DNA of 47,532 bases from Streptomyces sp. ISL-36. Its GTDB lineage: Bacteria; Actinomycetota; Actinomycetes; Streptomycetales; Streptomycetaceae. The notes under the pieces are model-generated. The model was not told the origin of the DNA. It did no database searches and saw only the letters and a program-made list of their open reading frames with translations. The position numbers and the translations under genes were made by a program. Shown in pieces: positions 19,408-31,018 of the stretch (within the stretch, counting starts at the first letter, position 1; every line of letters begins with the position of its first letter). The stretch spans positions 1-47,532 of the forward strand of contig NZ_JAGGOS010000055.1 of assembly GCF_018614205.1 (NCBI RefSeq). Direction: 5' to 3'.

Positions 19408-19535
19408 GGCGTTGTGCAGCGCGGGCCGATTGCCGCGCTGTGGAGGGCGGGCGGGCGAGGCCGGCCCGTCAGGAAACCTGTGGACGATGCCCAGGGGGCA
19501 CAACCCCCTCGTCGGCATCATGTGGAGGAGGCGCT

Positions 19536-20765
19536 GTGAGCAGCGACCCGTGGGGCCGCGTCGACGAGACGGGCACCGTGTACGTGCGTACGGCCGAGGG
19601 CGAGAAGGTCGTCGGATCGTGGCAGGCCGGCACTCCCGAGGAGGCACTGGCCTACTTCGAGCGCAAGTACGAGGGCTTGGTGGTCGAGATCGGCCTCCTC
19701 GAAAAGCGGGTGAAGACCACCGACCTGTCGGCGAAGGACGCCACGGCCGCGATCGACCACATCCGGCAGCAGGTCGACGAGCACCACGCCGTCGGTGACC
19801 TCGCCGCGCTGACCGCGCGTCTCGACAAGCTGGTCGAGACGGTCGAGTCGCGCCGCGAGGAGCGCAAGGTCCAGAAGGCCAAGCAGACCGACGAGGCGCG
19901 CGGCGCCAAGGAGGCGCTGGTCAAGGAGGCCGAGGAGCTGGCGCAGAGCGAGCAGTGGCGGGCCGCCGGCGAGCGGCTGCGCGCGCTCGTGGACACCTGG
20001 AAGGGCCTGCCGCGGCTCGACCGGAAGTCCGACGACGAGCTGTGGCACCGCTTCTCGCACGCCCGCTCGGCGTTCTCCAAGCGCCGCAAGGCGCACTTCG
20101 CCTCGCTGGACGCGCAGCGCGAGGAGGCCCGCAAGGCCAAGGAGAAGCTGGTCGCGGAGGCCGAGTCGCTCTCGAACTCCACGGACTGGGGTGCCACGGC
20201 CGCGCGCTACCGGGACCTGATGGCGGAGTGGAAGGCCGTGGGCCGCGCCCAGCGCGAGCACGAGGACGAGCTGTGGAACCGCTTCCGCGGCGCCCAGGAC
20301 GTCTTCTTCGCGGCGCGGAGCGAGGTCTTCGCCGAGCGGGACGCGGAGCAGACCGAGAACCTCAAGCTGAAGGAGGAGCTCGCTGCCGAGGCCGAGAAGC
20401 TGCTGCCGGTGAGGGATCTGAAGGCGGCCCGTGCGGCCTTCCGCTCCCTCAACGAGCGCTGGGAGGCCATCGGCCACGTGCCGCGCGACGCCCGGCCGAA
20501 GGTCGAGGGCCGGATGCACACGGTGGAGCGGGCGATCCAGGAGGCCGAGGAGTCGGAGTGGCGCCGGACGAACCCGGAGGCACGCGCGCGTGCCGCGGGC
20601 CTGACGGGCCAGCTCCAGGACGCGGTCGACAAGCTGCAGAAGCAGATCGACGCGGCCCGCGCAGCGGGCAACGACGCCAAGGCCGACAAGCTGGCACGTG
20701 AGCTGGAGGGCCGTCAGGCCCTCCTCGACCAGGCGCTGAAGGGCCTGGAGGAGTTCGGCGGCTGA
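19536..20765 (+). CDS. DUF349 domain protein
   Basis: The 409-aa protein is almost wholly helical and rich in Glu, Lys, Arg and Ala. It carries repeated DUF349 units seen as WKGLPRLDRKSDDELWHRF, WKAVGRAQREHEDELWNRF and WEAIGHVPRDARPKVEGR. The ends look like coiled coil. DUF349 proteins have no settled enzymatic role. The GTG at 19536 has an excellent GGAGGAG five bases upstream. A strong terminator follows, shared with relA on the other strand. Confidence 0.92.
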   Translation: MSSDPWGRVDETGTVYVRTAEGEKVVGSWQAGTPEEALAYFERKYEGLVVEIGLLEKRVKTTDLSAKDATAAIDHIRQQVDEHHAVGDLAALTARLDKLVETVESRREERKVQKAKQTDEARGAKEALVKEAEELAQSEQWRAAGERLRALVDTWKGLPRLDRKSDDELWHRFSHARSAFSKRRKAHFASLDAQREEARKAKEKLVAEAESLSNSTDWGATAARYRDLMAEWKAVGRAQREHEDELWNRFRGAQDVFFAARSEVFAERDAEQTENLKLKEELAAEAEKLLPVRDLKAARAAFRSLNERWEAIGHVPRDARPKVEGRMHTVERAIQEAEESEWRRTNPEARARAAGLTGQLQDAVDKLQKQIDAARAAGNDAKADKLARELEGRQALLDQALKGLEEFGG

Positions 20766-20785
20766 GCGCCACCGTCGTACGGACG

Positions 20786-20837
20786 GTACGAGAAGGGCCC
20801 CGGTACCTGGTGGTAGGTGCCGGGGCCCTTCTCGTAC
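20786..20837. terminator. Strong bidirectional terminator between DUF349 gene and relA
   Basis: An 18-bp perfect stem (20786-20803 with 20820-20837) continues inward with five more pairs, leaving a 6-nt loop. It ends both convergent transcripts. The AGAAGG/CCTTCT part gives an A/T-containing flank on each side. Confidence 0.9.
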
Positions 20838-20840
20838 GCG

Positions 20841-20866
20841 CTGTTACGGCCTGCGGGCCCGACCTG

Positions 20867-20882
<16 letters not shown>
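20841..20882. repeat. 19-bp direct repeat at the relA 3' end
   Basis: CTGTTACGGCCTGCGGGCC occurs at 20841-20859 and again at 20864-20882, four bases apart. The second copy contains the relA stop codon and final codons. The first copy lies just past the stop, so the gene end looks tandemly duplicated. Confidence 0.9.
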
Positions 20883-23365
<2,483 letters not shown>

Positions 23366-23515
23366 GAGCGCTCCTCGTGCGGTTCCGGATCCCCCGGTCA
23401 GGCCCGGAAAGGCCATGGTATCGACCCGCGGGCCCCGGTGCTCACGCGTGCGACCCGTGAGACGGGCACCACGTGCGTGCCGGGTCCCGTTCCGGGACAT
23501 ACGGGGAAAACGGAC

Positions 23516-23546
23516 GGGGCGCCCCGGGGATTCCCCGGAGCGCCCC
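23516..23546 (-). terminator. Terminator after apt
   Basis: Arms 23516-23529 and 23533-23546 pair at 13 of 14 positions with a 3-nt loop. On the minus strand the hairpin is followed by GTCCGTTTTCC, a short U run. It lies 30 nt past the apt stop, so relA is probably transcribed from its own promoter. Confidence 0.8.
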
Positions 23547-23576
23547 GCTCCGCAACGACGGTGGGCCGGTGCGGTG

Positions 23577-24128
23577 TCAGACCGTGATCAGCGCCTCCAG
23601 CGGGGCGCCGCGCAGGGCGGGCTCCAGCCGGGCGCGCCCGGCGAGGAAGCCGAGCTCCATGAGGACCGCGACCCCGGCGACCTCGGCGCCGGCCCGCCGG
23701 ATGAGCTCCAGCGAGGCCTCGGCGGTGCCACCGGTGGCCAGGACGTCGTCGATGACCATGACCCGGTCACCCGGGAGCAGGTCCTCGGCGTGAACCTCGA
23801 TCTCGGCGGTGCCGTACTCCAGCTCGTACGCCTGCTTCAGCGTCGCGCCGGGCAGCTTGCCGGCCTTGCGGACCGGGATGAAGCCCAGGCCCGCGCGGAC
23901 GGCCACCGGAGCGGCCAGGATGAAGCCGCGCGCCTCCAGGCCGACGATCTTCGTCGCGCCGTGCGTGGCGCACAGCGTGGCGAGGGTGTCGGTCAGCGCC
24001 GTGAACGCCACCGGGTCCGCCAGCAGCGGGGTGATGTCCTTGAACAGCACCCCGGGTTTCGGGTAGTCGGGGACGTCCCTGATCCGGCTGAGCAGCAGAT
24101 CGGCGGTGTCCTGTGCCTCCGCCGTCAT
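23577..24128 (-). CDS. apt: Adenine phosphoribosyltransferase
   Basis: Apt salvages adenine to AMP with PRPP. The 183-aa protein begins with the family block [19 protein letters not shown], has GLEARGFI, and carries the PRPP-binding loop [16 protein letters not shown]. The ATG at 24128 overlaps the secF stop as ATGA, so it is coupled to the Sec genes, an arrangement shared across actinobacteria. Lying next to relA it keeps company with nucleotide signalling. A good terminator follows. Confidence 0.97.
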   Translation of the reverse strand: MTAEAQDTADLLLSRIRDVPDYPKPGVLFKDITPLLADPVAFTALTDTLATLCATHGATKIVGLEARGFILAAPVAVRAGLGFIPVRKAGKLPGATLKQAYELEYGTAEIEVHAEDLLPGDRVMVIDDVLATGGTAEASLELIRRAGAEVAGVAVLMELGFLAGRARLEPALRGAPLEALITV

Positions 24129-25216
24129 CCGCGGCGCTCCGGGGCGCGGCCGCGACGGCCGCGCTGGCCGACGACCGCGGTCTCGGCCTCTTCCTCGAAG
24201 CCGGCTCCGTCGGCGTTCCCGTCGGCGTCCAGGGGCTCGCCCTTGGACGCCGCGGCCGCGCGCTTGGCGAGCACCCGCTTCCTGAGCGCCTGCATCGCCG
24301 GCTCGCGCTCCTTGAGGTCGGCGACGAGCGGGGTGGCGATGAAGATCGAGGAGTACGCACCGGCGGCGAGGCCGACGAACAGCGACAGCGAGATGTCGTT
24401 CAGCATGCCGGCGCCGAGGACACCGCCACCGATGAAGAGCAGGCCGGCGACCGGCAGCAGCGCGACGACCGTGGTGTTGATCGAGCGGACCAGGGTGCCG
24501 TTGATCGACCGGTTGGCCATGTCGCTGAAGGTCCAGCGCGTCTGTTTCGTGATGCCCTTCGTCTGTTCCTTGAGGGAGTCGAAGACGACCACGGTGTCGT
24601 AGAGCGAGTAGCCGAGGATCGTCAGCAGACCGATGACCGTACCGACGGTGACCTCGAAGCCGACGAGCGAGTAGATGCCGACGGTGATGGTGATGTCGTG
24701 GATCAGGGCGACGAGCGCCGCGGCCGCCATCCGCCACTCGAAGGCGATGGCCAGATAGATCACCACCAGGATCATGAAGACCCCGAGGCCGGTCCAGGCC
24801 TTGTTGGCGATCTGCTCACCCCAGCTGGGGCCGACGAGCTCCGCCGCGATCTTGTTCTCGGGGACGTTCAGGTCCTTGGCCAGCTCCGCGCGGACCTGGT
24901 CGGACTTGCCGGTGTCGAGGCCGCCGACCTGGATACGGAGCGAGCCGTTGCCGAGCCCCTGGACGATGGCGTCGTGGCCGGACGCCTCCTCCGCGTACTC
25001 CTGGGCCTGCGAGACCGAGACGTCCGTCTTCGGGGTGGTGAAGACGGCACCGCCCTGGAACTCGATGCCCATGTTCAGGCCACGGACCGCCAGGGCGACG
25101 ATGGCCGTGATGGTGATCAGGATGGACAGGCCGTACCAGAGCTTGCGATTGCCGATGAAGTCGTAACCGACTTCACCACGGTGCAGCCGGGCGCCGAGAT
25201 CGCCGAGCTTCGACAT
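24125..25216 (-). CDS. secF: Protein translocase subunit SecF
   Basis: SecF works with SecD to pull proteins through SecYEG using the proton gradient. The 363-aa protein has six predicted membrane helices, the P1 loop after GLNMGIEFQGG, and the RND-type core GLLTILGYSLYDTVVVFD, with its conserved Asp, followed by RSINTTVVALLP. The C-terminal tail is charged. The ATG at 25216 is one base past the secD stop. It is co-translated with secD and apt. Confidence 0.97.
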   Translation of the reverse strand: MSKLGDLGARLHRGEVGYDFIGNRKLWYGLSILITITAIVALAVRGLNMGIEFQGGAVFTTPKTDVSVSQAQEYAEEASGHDAIVQGLGNGSLRIQVGGLDTGKSDQVRAELAKDLNVPENKIAAELVGPSWGEQIANKAWTGLGVFMILVVIYLAIAFEWRMAAAALVALIHDITITVGIYSLVGFEVTVGTVIGLLTILGYSLYDTVVVFDSLKEQTKGITKQTRWTFSDMANRSINGTLVRSINTTVVALLPVAGLLFIGGGVLGAGMLNDISLSLFVGLAAGAYSSIFIATPLVADLKEREPAMQALRKRVLAKRAAAASKGEPLDADGNADGAGFEEEAETAVVGQRGRRGRAPERRG

Positions 25217-25217
25217 C

Positions 25218-26984
25218 TCACGCCTCCTTCGAGTCGACAGGGCCAACGGCGGGGGCAGTGACACGGCGGGAGCGTCGCAGCGGCGGCTTGGCGCCGAGCC
25301 GCTTCGGGTCGAGGCCCGACCAGGCGTGGCCCTCGCCGAAGAACTTGGTGCGTGCAAGCAGCGTCATGATCGGCTTGGTGAAGAGGAACACCACGACCAC
25401 GTCGAGCAGGGTGGTCAGGCCGAGCGTGAACGCGAAGCCCTGCACCTTGCCGACGGTGACGAGGAAGAGCACGGCGGCGGCGAGGAACGACACGAAGTCG
25501 GAGACGAGGATCGTGCGGCGGGCACGGGGCCAGGCGCGCTCGACGGCCGGGCGGAGCGACCGGCCCTCGCGGATCTCGTCGCGGATGCGTTCGAAGTAGA
25601 CGATGAACGAGTCCGCGGTGATACCGATGGCCACGATGGCACCACAGACGGCCGGCAGGTTCAGCGCGAAGCCGATGGCCGGGCCGAGCAGGGCCATGAT
25701 CACGTAGGTCAGGACGGCCGAGACCAGAAGGCTGAGCAGGGCGACCAGCGACAGGCCCCGGTAGTAGACCACCAGGTAGAGCACGACCAGGGCGAGACCG
25801 ATCGCACCGGCGATGAGGCCCGCCTCGAGCTGGTCACCGCCGAGGGCGGCGGTGACGGTGTCGACGCTCTGGGTGTCGAAGGTGAGCGGCAGCGCACCGT
25901 ACGACAGGATGTTGCCCAGGTCCTGTGCGGACTTCTGGTTGAAGCTGCCGGAGATCTCGGCGTTGGCGCTCAGCGTGGTGCGCACCGACGGGGCCGAGAC
26001 GACCTCGCCGTCCAGGACGATGGCGAACTGGTTCTGCGGCTCCTGCTGCTGCGAGAGCTTGCTGGTGATCTGCTGGAACTTCTTGGAGCCACTGCTGGTG
26101 AACTCCATGTTGACGATCCACATGCCGCGCTGCTGGTCGAAGACGCCACTGGCGTCGTCGACGTCCTTGCCGTCGACCTCGGCCGGGCCGAGGAGGTACT
26201 TCTCCCACTGGCCGACGGCGTTCTTGCCACAGGCGACGGTGGGGTCGGTCGGCTTCACACCCTCGCCGGCGGCGGCGCGCTGCTTGGGGTCGAGGCAGTT
26301 CAGGGTGGCGAACTTCTTCTCGAGCGCGGAGGTGGAGGGGTCCGGCGTCTGGGTCGCCTTCGGGCTCTCCGAGGTCTTCGGCTTGTCCGAGGCGGAGCCG
26401 CTCGGCGTGGCCGTCGGGCTCGGGGCCTTCAGGGCCTCGGAGACCGCGCGGCCCCGGGTGGAGGCGCTCGCCGAGGGGGTGGCGGACTTCTCGTCCTTGC
26501 CCTTGTCCACGGTCGCCCCGGAGGCCGAGGGCTTCGGCGACGCGGAGGAGCTCGCGGTCGGCGCCGGCTGCTCGGAGGGAGCGTAGGTCAGGACGGGCCG
26601 GAAGTAGAGCTGGGCGGTGGTACCCACCTGCTCACGGGCCTGCTTCTCGTCGACTCCCTTGGGGATGTTGACGATGATGTTCTCGCGGCCCTGCGTCTGG
26701 ACCTCGGCCTCGGAGACACCCAGACCATTGACACGGCGCTCGATGATGCCGACCGCGGTGTTCATGTTGGTCTCGTTGACGGCGTCTTCCTTGCCGGGCT
26801 CGGCCTTGGCCTTGAGCGTGATCGACGTCCCGCCCGCCAGGTCGATGCCCAGGCGCGGCGTGGTGTGACCCGACCAGAACATTCCGCCCGTGAGCGCGAC
26901 CATCGCGATCAGGATCAGAGCCAGGGCACGCCCCGGCCTGCCCTGGCCCCCCGCCGGCCTTCGGCCCTTCTTCGGTGCTGCCAC
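25218..26984 (-). CDS. secD: Protein translocase subunit SecD
   Basis: SecD is the larger partner of SecF in the accessory translocase. The 588-aa protein has a first helix at about 20-37, then LGIDLAGGTSITL, the periplasm-side P1 domain, and five C-terminal helices containing GIGITADSFIVYFERIRDE-type and TILVSDFVSFLAAAVLF motifs (roughly 450-500). Residues 138-220 form a Ser, Thr, Pro and Lys-rich insert splitting the P1 domain, which is absent from E. coli SecD. The GTG at 26984 gives MAAPKKGRRP. A strong hairpin lies between yajC and this gene. Confidence 0.97.
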   Translation of the reverse strand: MAAPKKGRRPAGGQGRPGRALALILIAMVALTGGMFWSGHTTPRLGIDLAGGTSITLKAKAEPGKEDAVNETNMNTAVGIIERRVNGLGVSEAEVQTQGRENIIVNIPKGVDEKQAREQVGTTAQLYFRPVLTYAPSEQPAPTASSSASPKPSASGATVDKGKDEKSATPSASASTRGRAVSEALKAPSPTATPSGSASDKPKTSESPKATQTPDPSTSALEKKFATLNCLDPKQRAAAGEGVKPTDPTVACGKNAVGQWEKYLLGPAEVDGKDVDDASGVFDQQRGMWIVNMEFTSSGSKKFQQITSKLSQQQEPQNQFAIVLDGEVVSAPSVRTTLSANAEISGSFNQKSAQDLGNILSYGALPLTFDTQSVDTVTAALGGDQLEAGLIAGAIGLALVVLYLVVYYRGLSLVALLSLLVSAVLTYVIMALLGPAIGFALNLPAVCGAIVAIGITADSFIVYFERIRDEIREGRSLRPAVERAWPRARRTILVSDFVSFLAAAVLFLVTVGKVQGFAFTLGLTTLLDVVVVFLFTKPIMTLLARTKFFGEGHAWSGLDPKRLGAKPPLRRSRRVTAPAVGPVDSKEA

Positions 26985-27081
26985 CTTGTCGTTTCTCCCT
27001 GTCCAACCGTCCCGCGCCGGGTGTGCGCGGTGCGGCCACGAAGTGTGTGTGGGGACCTGCCCCCGCAGAGGTGCAACCGTG

Positions 27082-27122
27082 CCGGGGACCGCGGACGCCG
27101 GTGGGCGTCCCGCGATCCCCGG
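27082..27122 (-). terminator. Hairpin between yajC and secD
   Basis: Arms 27082-27099 and 27104-27122 pair almost fully (one bulge and one mismatch) around a short loop, only 6 nt past the yajC stop. It may partly terminate transcription or protect the 3' end, lowering secD relative to yajC. Confidence 0.6.
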
Positions 27123-27128
27123 TGGTGA

Positions 27129-27614
27129 TTACTTCGCCTCGGCCCCGCCGTCGGCCTTGCCGTCCTTCTTGACCTCGGTGTCGGCCGTGACCTCGGTGTC
27201 GGCCTCGGCCGCGTCCGCCTTCTTGGTCAGGTCGGGCTTGGCGTCCTCGGAGACCTCGACGGTCTCGGCCTCGGCGCCCTCGACCGACTCGGTCAGCGAG
27301 GAGGCGTCGTCCGGCACGACGGCGTCGGGCTCGTCGCCGTGGACGATGCGGTTGTACTCCGCGTCCTCGAGAACGGCGCCGATGGCGTTCTTGGCGTAGA
27401 CGGCGTGCACGCCGGGCGCCACCTCGAGGAGAACGGTCTCGTCACCGATCTCCTTGACGGTGGCGTACATCCCCCCGATCGTCCGTACGCCGGTTCCGGG
27501 CTGCATCTCGTTGCGCATCTGTGCCGCCTGCTGCTGCTTCTTCTTCGCAGAGCGGGTCATCAGGAACATGGCCCCGATGAGGACGATGAAGGGGAGGAGG
27601 GTCAGGATACTCAC
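27129..27614 (-). CDS. yajC: Preprotein translocase subunit YajC
   Basis: YajC is a small single-helix partner of SecDF. The 161-aa protein starts with a membrane helix (ILTLLPFIVLIGAMFLM), then a basic cluster (SAKKKQQQAAQMRNEMQPG), then the YajC domain (GVRTIGGMYATVKEIGDETVLLEVAPGV, split here at residues 42-69). The last 60 residues are an acidic Glu/Asp/Ala tail, longer than in E. coli. The GTG at 27614 has AAGGAA upstream. It precedes secD and secF. Confidence 0.95.
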   Translation of the reverse strand: MSILTLLPFIVLIGAMFLMTRSAKKKQQQAAQMRNEMQPGTGVRTIGGMYATVKEIGDETVLLEVAPGVHAVYAKNAIGAVLEDAEYNRIVHGDEPDAVVPDDASSLTESVEGAEAETVEVSEDAKPDLTKKADAAEADTEVTADTEVKKDGKADGGAEAK

Positions 27615-27674
27615 GGGACGGGTTTCCTTCGCACGGACGCGGAGATCCCGCGGCCTGATCTTCGGGGGTGGGCG

Positions 27675-27695
27675 TGCCGACCAGAAAGGTCGGCA
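27675..27695 (-). terminator. Hairpin between ruvB and yajC
   Basis: A perfect 8-bp stem (27675-27682 with 27688-27695) has a 5-nt AGAAA loop. It lies about 85 nt past the ruvB stop and 60 nt before the yajC start. It could end the ruvCAB message or sit in the yajC leader. Confidence 0.45.
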
Positions 27696-27779
27696 TCGGC
27701 GGAGTCTAGGCGAGTCCGCATCGATGGAACAACGTCCAGCATCGCACCCCGGTTCCTGGGCCGACGAGTCTCCGCGCCG

Positions 27780-28859
27780 TCACGCCCCGAAGAGCCCTGG
27801 TTGTCCGCTTCCTGGCCGCGCCGGGCCCGCTGCCTGCGGCGGAACGAGACCGAGATGCGTCCACGCGGCCGGAGTAGCGACCCGGCCACGGGGTGTGCGG
27901 GCGAGCAGACCCTCGCGTACGAGGAAGGGTTCGGCGACCTCCTCGACGGTCTCGCGCTCCTCCCCCACCGCGACCGCGAGGGTGGACAGGCCCACCGGTC
28001 CGCCACCGAAGAGCTTGAGCAGGGCCTCCAGGACGGCCCGGTCGAGCCGGTCGAGCCCGCGGCCGTCCACCTCGTACACGCTCAGAGCCGCCTCGGCGAT
28101 CTCGCGGCTGATCGTTCCGTCGGCCCTGACCTGCGCGTAGTCCCGGACGCGGCGCAGGAGCCGGTTGGCGATGCGGGGGGTGCCGCGGGAGCGGCCGGCG
28201 ATCTCGGCGGCGCCCGCGGTGTCGATCTCGACGTCGAGGAGTCCGGCGGAGCGGTGGATGACGCGCTCGAGCTCGGCGGGCTCGTAGAACTCCATGTGGG
28301 CGGTGAAGCCGAAGCGGTCGCGCAGCGGGGGCGGCAGGAGTCCGGCCCGGGTGGTGGCGCCGACCAGCGTGAAGGGCGGCAGCTCCAGCGGGATGGCGGT
28401 GGCGCCTGGGCCCTTTCCGACGATCACGTCGACGCGGAAGTCCTCCATCGCCATGTAGAGCATCTCCTCGGCGGGCCGGGACATCCGGTGGATCTCGTCG
28501 AGGAAGAGGATCTCCCCCTCCTGGAGGGAGGAGAGGATCGCGGCGAGGTCGCCGGCGTGCTGGATGGCGGGGCCCGAGGTGATCCGGATCGGGGCGTTCA
28601 TCTCGGCCGCGATGATCATCGAGAGGGTGGTCTTGCCGAGGCCCGGGGCCCCGGAGAGCAGGACGTGGTCGGCGGTGGCGCCGCGCTGCCGGGCGGCCCT
28701 GAGGACGAGGTCGAGCTGCTGGCGGACCTTCTCCTGGCCGACGAACTCGCTGAGGTCCTTGGGGCGCAGCGCCGCTTCGACGGCCTGGTCGTCGCCTTCG
28801 GCGGAGGCGCCGACGATCCGCTCCTCGGCTGCGGGGGCCGTCTCGTCGTCCCAGTTCAC
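27780..28859 (-). CDS. ruvB: Holliday junction branch migration ATPase RuvB
   Basis: RuvB is the AAA+ hexameric motor that, with RuvA, moves Holliday junctions. The 359-aa protein has [14 protein letters not shown], Walker [13 protein letters not shown], Walker [11 protein letters not shown], sensor 1 LVGATTRAG, and the arginine-finger region [10 protein letters not shown], followed by a winged-helix end. The GTG is at 28859. It follows ruvA by about 40 nt and is read from the ruvC promoter. Confidence 0.98.
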   Translation of the reverse strand: MNWDDETAPAAEERIVGASAEGDDQAVEAALRPKDLSEFVGQEKVRQQLDLVLRAARQRGATADHVLLSGAPGLGKTTLSMIIAAEMNAPIRITSGPAIQHAGDLAAILSSLQEGEILFLDEIHRMSRPAEEMLYMAMEDFRVDVIVGKGPGATAIPLELPPFTLVGATTRAGLLPPPLRDRFGFTAHMEFYEPAELERVIHRSAGLLDVEIDTAGAAEIAGRSRGTPRIANRLLRRVRDYAQVRADGTISREIAEAALSVYEVDGRGLDRLDRAVLEALLKLFGGGPVGLSTLAVAVGEERETVEEVAEPFLVREGLLARTPRGRVATPAAWTHLGLVPPQAAGPARPGSGQPGLFGA

Positions 28860-28901
28860 GGTGTTTCTGCCTTCTCGGTGGAGTGCGGTGGTGTGGCGGC
28901 G

Positions 28902-29534
28902 CTATCGGGCGCGGTTGAGCGTCTGGAGCGCGGCGCGCAGCAGCTGCGGGACCGGGGCCGAGCCGAAGTCGGCGATGGCGGCCTCGGCCTGCGGGGTGAC
29001 CGCGGCGACGGCGTCCTCCGCCTCGCGGCTCGCGTAGCCGAGGCCGATGAGGGCGGCGGACAGCTGCTCCGTCCACGGCGCCGGGCCGGAGGCCGCGGCG
29101 CGCTGCGCGCCGACCAGGCCGCTCGTGCCGAGCGGCCGGCCGAGCTTGTCCTTCAGTTCGAGGAGGAGTTTCTGGGCGCCCTTCTTGCCGATGCCGGGGA
29201 CGGCGGTCAGCGCCTTCTCGTCACCGGTGGCGACGGCCAGGCGCAGGGCGTCGGGGCTGTGCACGCCGAGCATGGCCTGGGCGAGGCGCGGGCCGACACC
29301 GCTGGCGGTCTGCAGCACTTCGAAGACCTGCCGCTCGTCGTCGTCCGCGAAGCCGTACAGGGTCAGCGAGTCCTCACGCACCACCAGGGACGTGGCGAGC
29401 CGGGCCTCCTGACCGATCCTCAGGGCGGACAGGGTGTTCGGCGTGCACTGCACGGCCATGCCGACACCGCCCACTTCGATCACGGCCGTGGTGGGGGCGA
29501 GGGCGGCCACCGGGCCGCTGACGAAGGCGATCAT
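28902..29534 (-). CDS. ruvA: Holliday junction DNA helicase subunit RuvA
   Basis: RuvA binds four-way junctions and loads RuvB. The 210-aa protein has an N-terminal OB fold ([12 protein letters not shown] to [10 protein letters not shown]), two helix-hairpin-helix motifs ([36 protein letters not shown]), and a C-terminal RuvB-contact domain ([16 protein letters not shown]). The ATG at 29534 overlaps the ruvC stop as ATGA. Confidence 0.97.
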   Translation of the reverse strand: MIAFVSGPVAALAPTTAVIEVGGVGMAVQCTPNTLSALRIGQEARLATSLVVREDSLTLYGFADDDERQVFEVLQTASGVGPRLAQAMLGVHSPDALRLAVATGDEKALTAVPGIGKKGAQKLLLELKDKLGRPLGTSGLVGAQRAAASGPAPWTEQLSAALIGLGYASREAEDAVAAVTPQAEAAIADFGSAPVPQLLRAALQTLNRAR

Positions 29535-30073
29535 CGGGTACGGCCTTTCGAGGCGTGCTGGGCTGTGTGCAGGGCGACGGCCTGCTGGAGGCGGTTCTGG
29601 GCGGGGGCCCGCCAGATGTGGCAGATGGCCAGGGCGAGTGCGTCGGCGGCGTCGGCCGGCTTGGGCGGGGCGGAGAGCCGCAGCAGGCGGGTCACCATGG
29701 CTCCGACCTGGGCCTTGTCGGCCCGTCCGCTGCCGGTGACGGCCGCCTTGACCTCGCTGGGGGTGTGCAGGGCGACGGGGATGCCGCGGCGGGAGGCGCA
29801 GAGCATGGCGACGGCACTGGCCTGGGCCGTACCCATCACCGTACGGACGTTGTGCTGGCTGAACACCCGCTCCACGGCGACGAGTTCGGGCGAGAAGCGG
29901 TCCATCCACTCCTCTATGCCGCGCTCGATGCCGACCAGCCGCACGCCGATGTCCGCGGCCGCGGCCGTCCGGACGACGCCCACGCCGAGCATGGTCAGGG
30001 GGCGGCCGGCGACGCCCTCGACGACACCGATACCGCACCGGGTAAGACCGGGGTCCACCCCCAGAACGCGCAA
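29531..30073 (-). CDS. ruvC: Holliday junction resolvase RuvC
   Basis: RuvC cleaves Holliday junctions as a dimer. The 180-aa protein begins [16 protein letters not shown] with the first catalytic Asp. It then has [11 protein letters not shown] with the Glu, and [12 protein letters not shown] with the last acidic pair. I choose TTG at 30073, because a GGAGGGG lies five bases upstream and family members start at this point; a GTG at 30091 would add six unlikely residues. A PafBC-type promoter lies about 40 bp upstream, so the ruvCAB genes should respond to DNA damage. Confidence 0.96.
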   Translation of the reverse strand: MRVLGVDPGLTRCGIGVVEGVAGRPLTMLGVGVVRTAAAADIGVRLVGIERGIEEWMDRFSPELVAVERVFSQHNVRTVMGTAQASAVAMLCASRRGIPVALHTPSEVKAAVTGSGRADKAQVGAMVTRLLRLSAPPKPADAADALALAICHIWRAPAQNRLQQAVALHTAQHASKGRTR

Positions 30074-30114
30074 CTCAGCCCCTCCCCGCACCGTCTTCGG
30101 TCATGTGTTTGTGC

Positions 30115-30137
30115 AGGCTATCCGCTCGCACTGACAA
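30115..30137 (-). promoter_or_regulatory. PafBC/RecA-NDp-type damage promoter for ruvCAB
   Basis: On the minus strand TTGTCAGTG (30137-30129) is followed by 8 nt and TAGCCT (30120-30115). It matches TTGTCRGTG-N8-TANNNT in full. It shares a 16-bp exact match with the rarA promoter. A start near 30108 gives a leader of about 35 nt with the ruvC ribosome binding site. Confidence 0.75.
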
Positions 30138-30155
30138 CGCCGCACAAACGGCGGC

Positions 30156-30185
30156 GGGCCGACGGGGGTGTGTCCCCGTCGGCCC
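30156..30185 (-). terminator. Terminator after yebC
   Basis: A perfect 12-bp stem (30156-30167 with 30174-30185) has a GTGTGT loop on the plus strand and is followed on the minus strand by GCCGCCGTTTG. It lies about 20 nt past the yebC stop and separates yebC from the ruvC promoter. Confidence 0.8.
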
Positions 30186-30203
30186 GTCGAAGTCGGCCCG
30201 GTG

Positions 30204-30956
30204 TCAGGCGTCGACCTTCTCCATGACCTCGTCGCTGACGTCGAAGTTGGCGAAGACGTTCTGCACGTCGTCGCTGTCCTCGAGCGCGTCGATCAGCTTG
30301 AAGATCTTGCGCGCGCCCTCTTCGTCGAGCTCGACCTGCATGGTCGGGACGAAGCTGGAGTCGGCGGAGTCGTAGTCGATGCCGGCGTCCTGGAGGGCGG
30401 TGCGGACCGCGACCATGTCGGTGGCCTCGCTGATGACCTCGAAGCTCTCACCGAGGTCGTTGACCTCCTCGGCGCCCGCCTCGAGCACCGCGCCGAGGAC
30501 GTCGTCCTCGGTGAGCTCGCCCTTGGGCAGCACGATGACGCCCTTGCGGTTGAACAGGTACGAGACCGAGCCCGGGTCGGCCATGGAACCGCCGTTGCGG
30601 GTCATGGCGACGCGGACGTCGGAGGCGGCACGGTTGCGGTTGTCGGTGAGGCACTCGATGAGCACCGCGACGCCGTTCGGGCCGTATCCCTCGTACATGA
30701 TCGTCTCGTAGTCGACGCCGCCGGCCTCGAGGCCGCCGCCGCGCTTGATCGCCGAGTCGATGTTCTTGTTCGGGACGGAGCTCTTCTTCGCCTTCTGCAC
30801 GGCGTCGAACAGCGTCGGGTTACCGTCCAGGTCGGCGCCGCCGGTGCGGGCCGCGACCTCGATGTTCTTGATCAGCTTCGCGAAGAGCTTGCCGCGCTTG
30901 GCGTCGATCACGGCCTTCTTGTGCTTCGTCGTAGCCCATTTAGAGTGGCCGGACAT
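30204..30956 (-). CDS. YebC/PmpR family protein
   Basis: The 250-aa protein begins with the family signature [20 protein letters not shown] and has [20 protein letters not shown] and the acidic C-terminal half. Family members were described as DNA-binding regulators, and recently several were reported to help ribosomes through difficult proline-rich stretches. Which role holds here cannot be told from sequence. It lies next to ruvCAB, as in many bacteria, but a terminator and the ruvC promoter separate them. The ATG at 30956 is firm. Confidence 0.95.
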   Translation of the reverse strand: MSGHSKWATTKHKKAVIDAKRGKLFAKLIKNIEVAARTGGADLDGNPTLFDAVQKAKKSSVPNKNIDSAIKRGGGLEAGGVDYETIMYEGYGPNGVAVLIECLTDNRNRAASDVRVAMTRNGGSMADPGSVSYLFNRKGVIVLPKGELTEDDVLGAVLEAGAEEVNDLGESFEVISEATDMVAVRTALQDAGIDYDSADSSFVPTMQVELDEEGARKIFKLIDALEDSDDVQNVFANFDVSDEVMEKVDA

Positions 30957-31018
30957 CTGCCTGTCTCCTTCGCGTAACCCATTTCTGAACGAACCCCAGA
31001 GATCCTACCGGGATCCCG

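Noticed and set aside
27339..30134. Very long plus-strand open frame opposite yajC, ruvB, ruvA and ruvC
   Set aside because: It crosses four well-supported genes and their gaps with no ribosome binding site or domain. It is a shadow of GC-rich genes.
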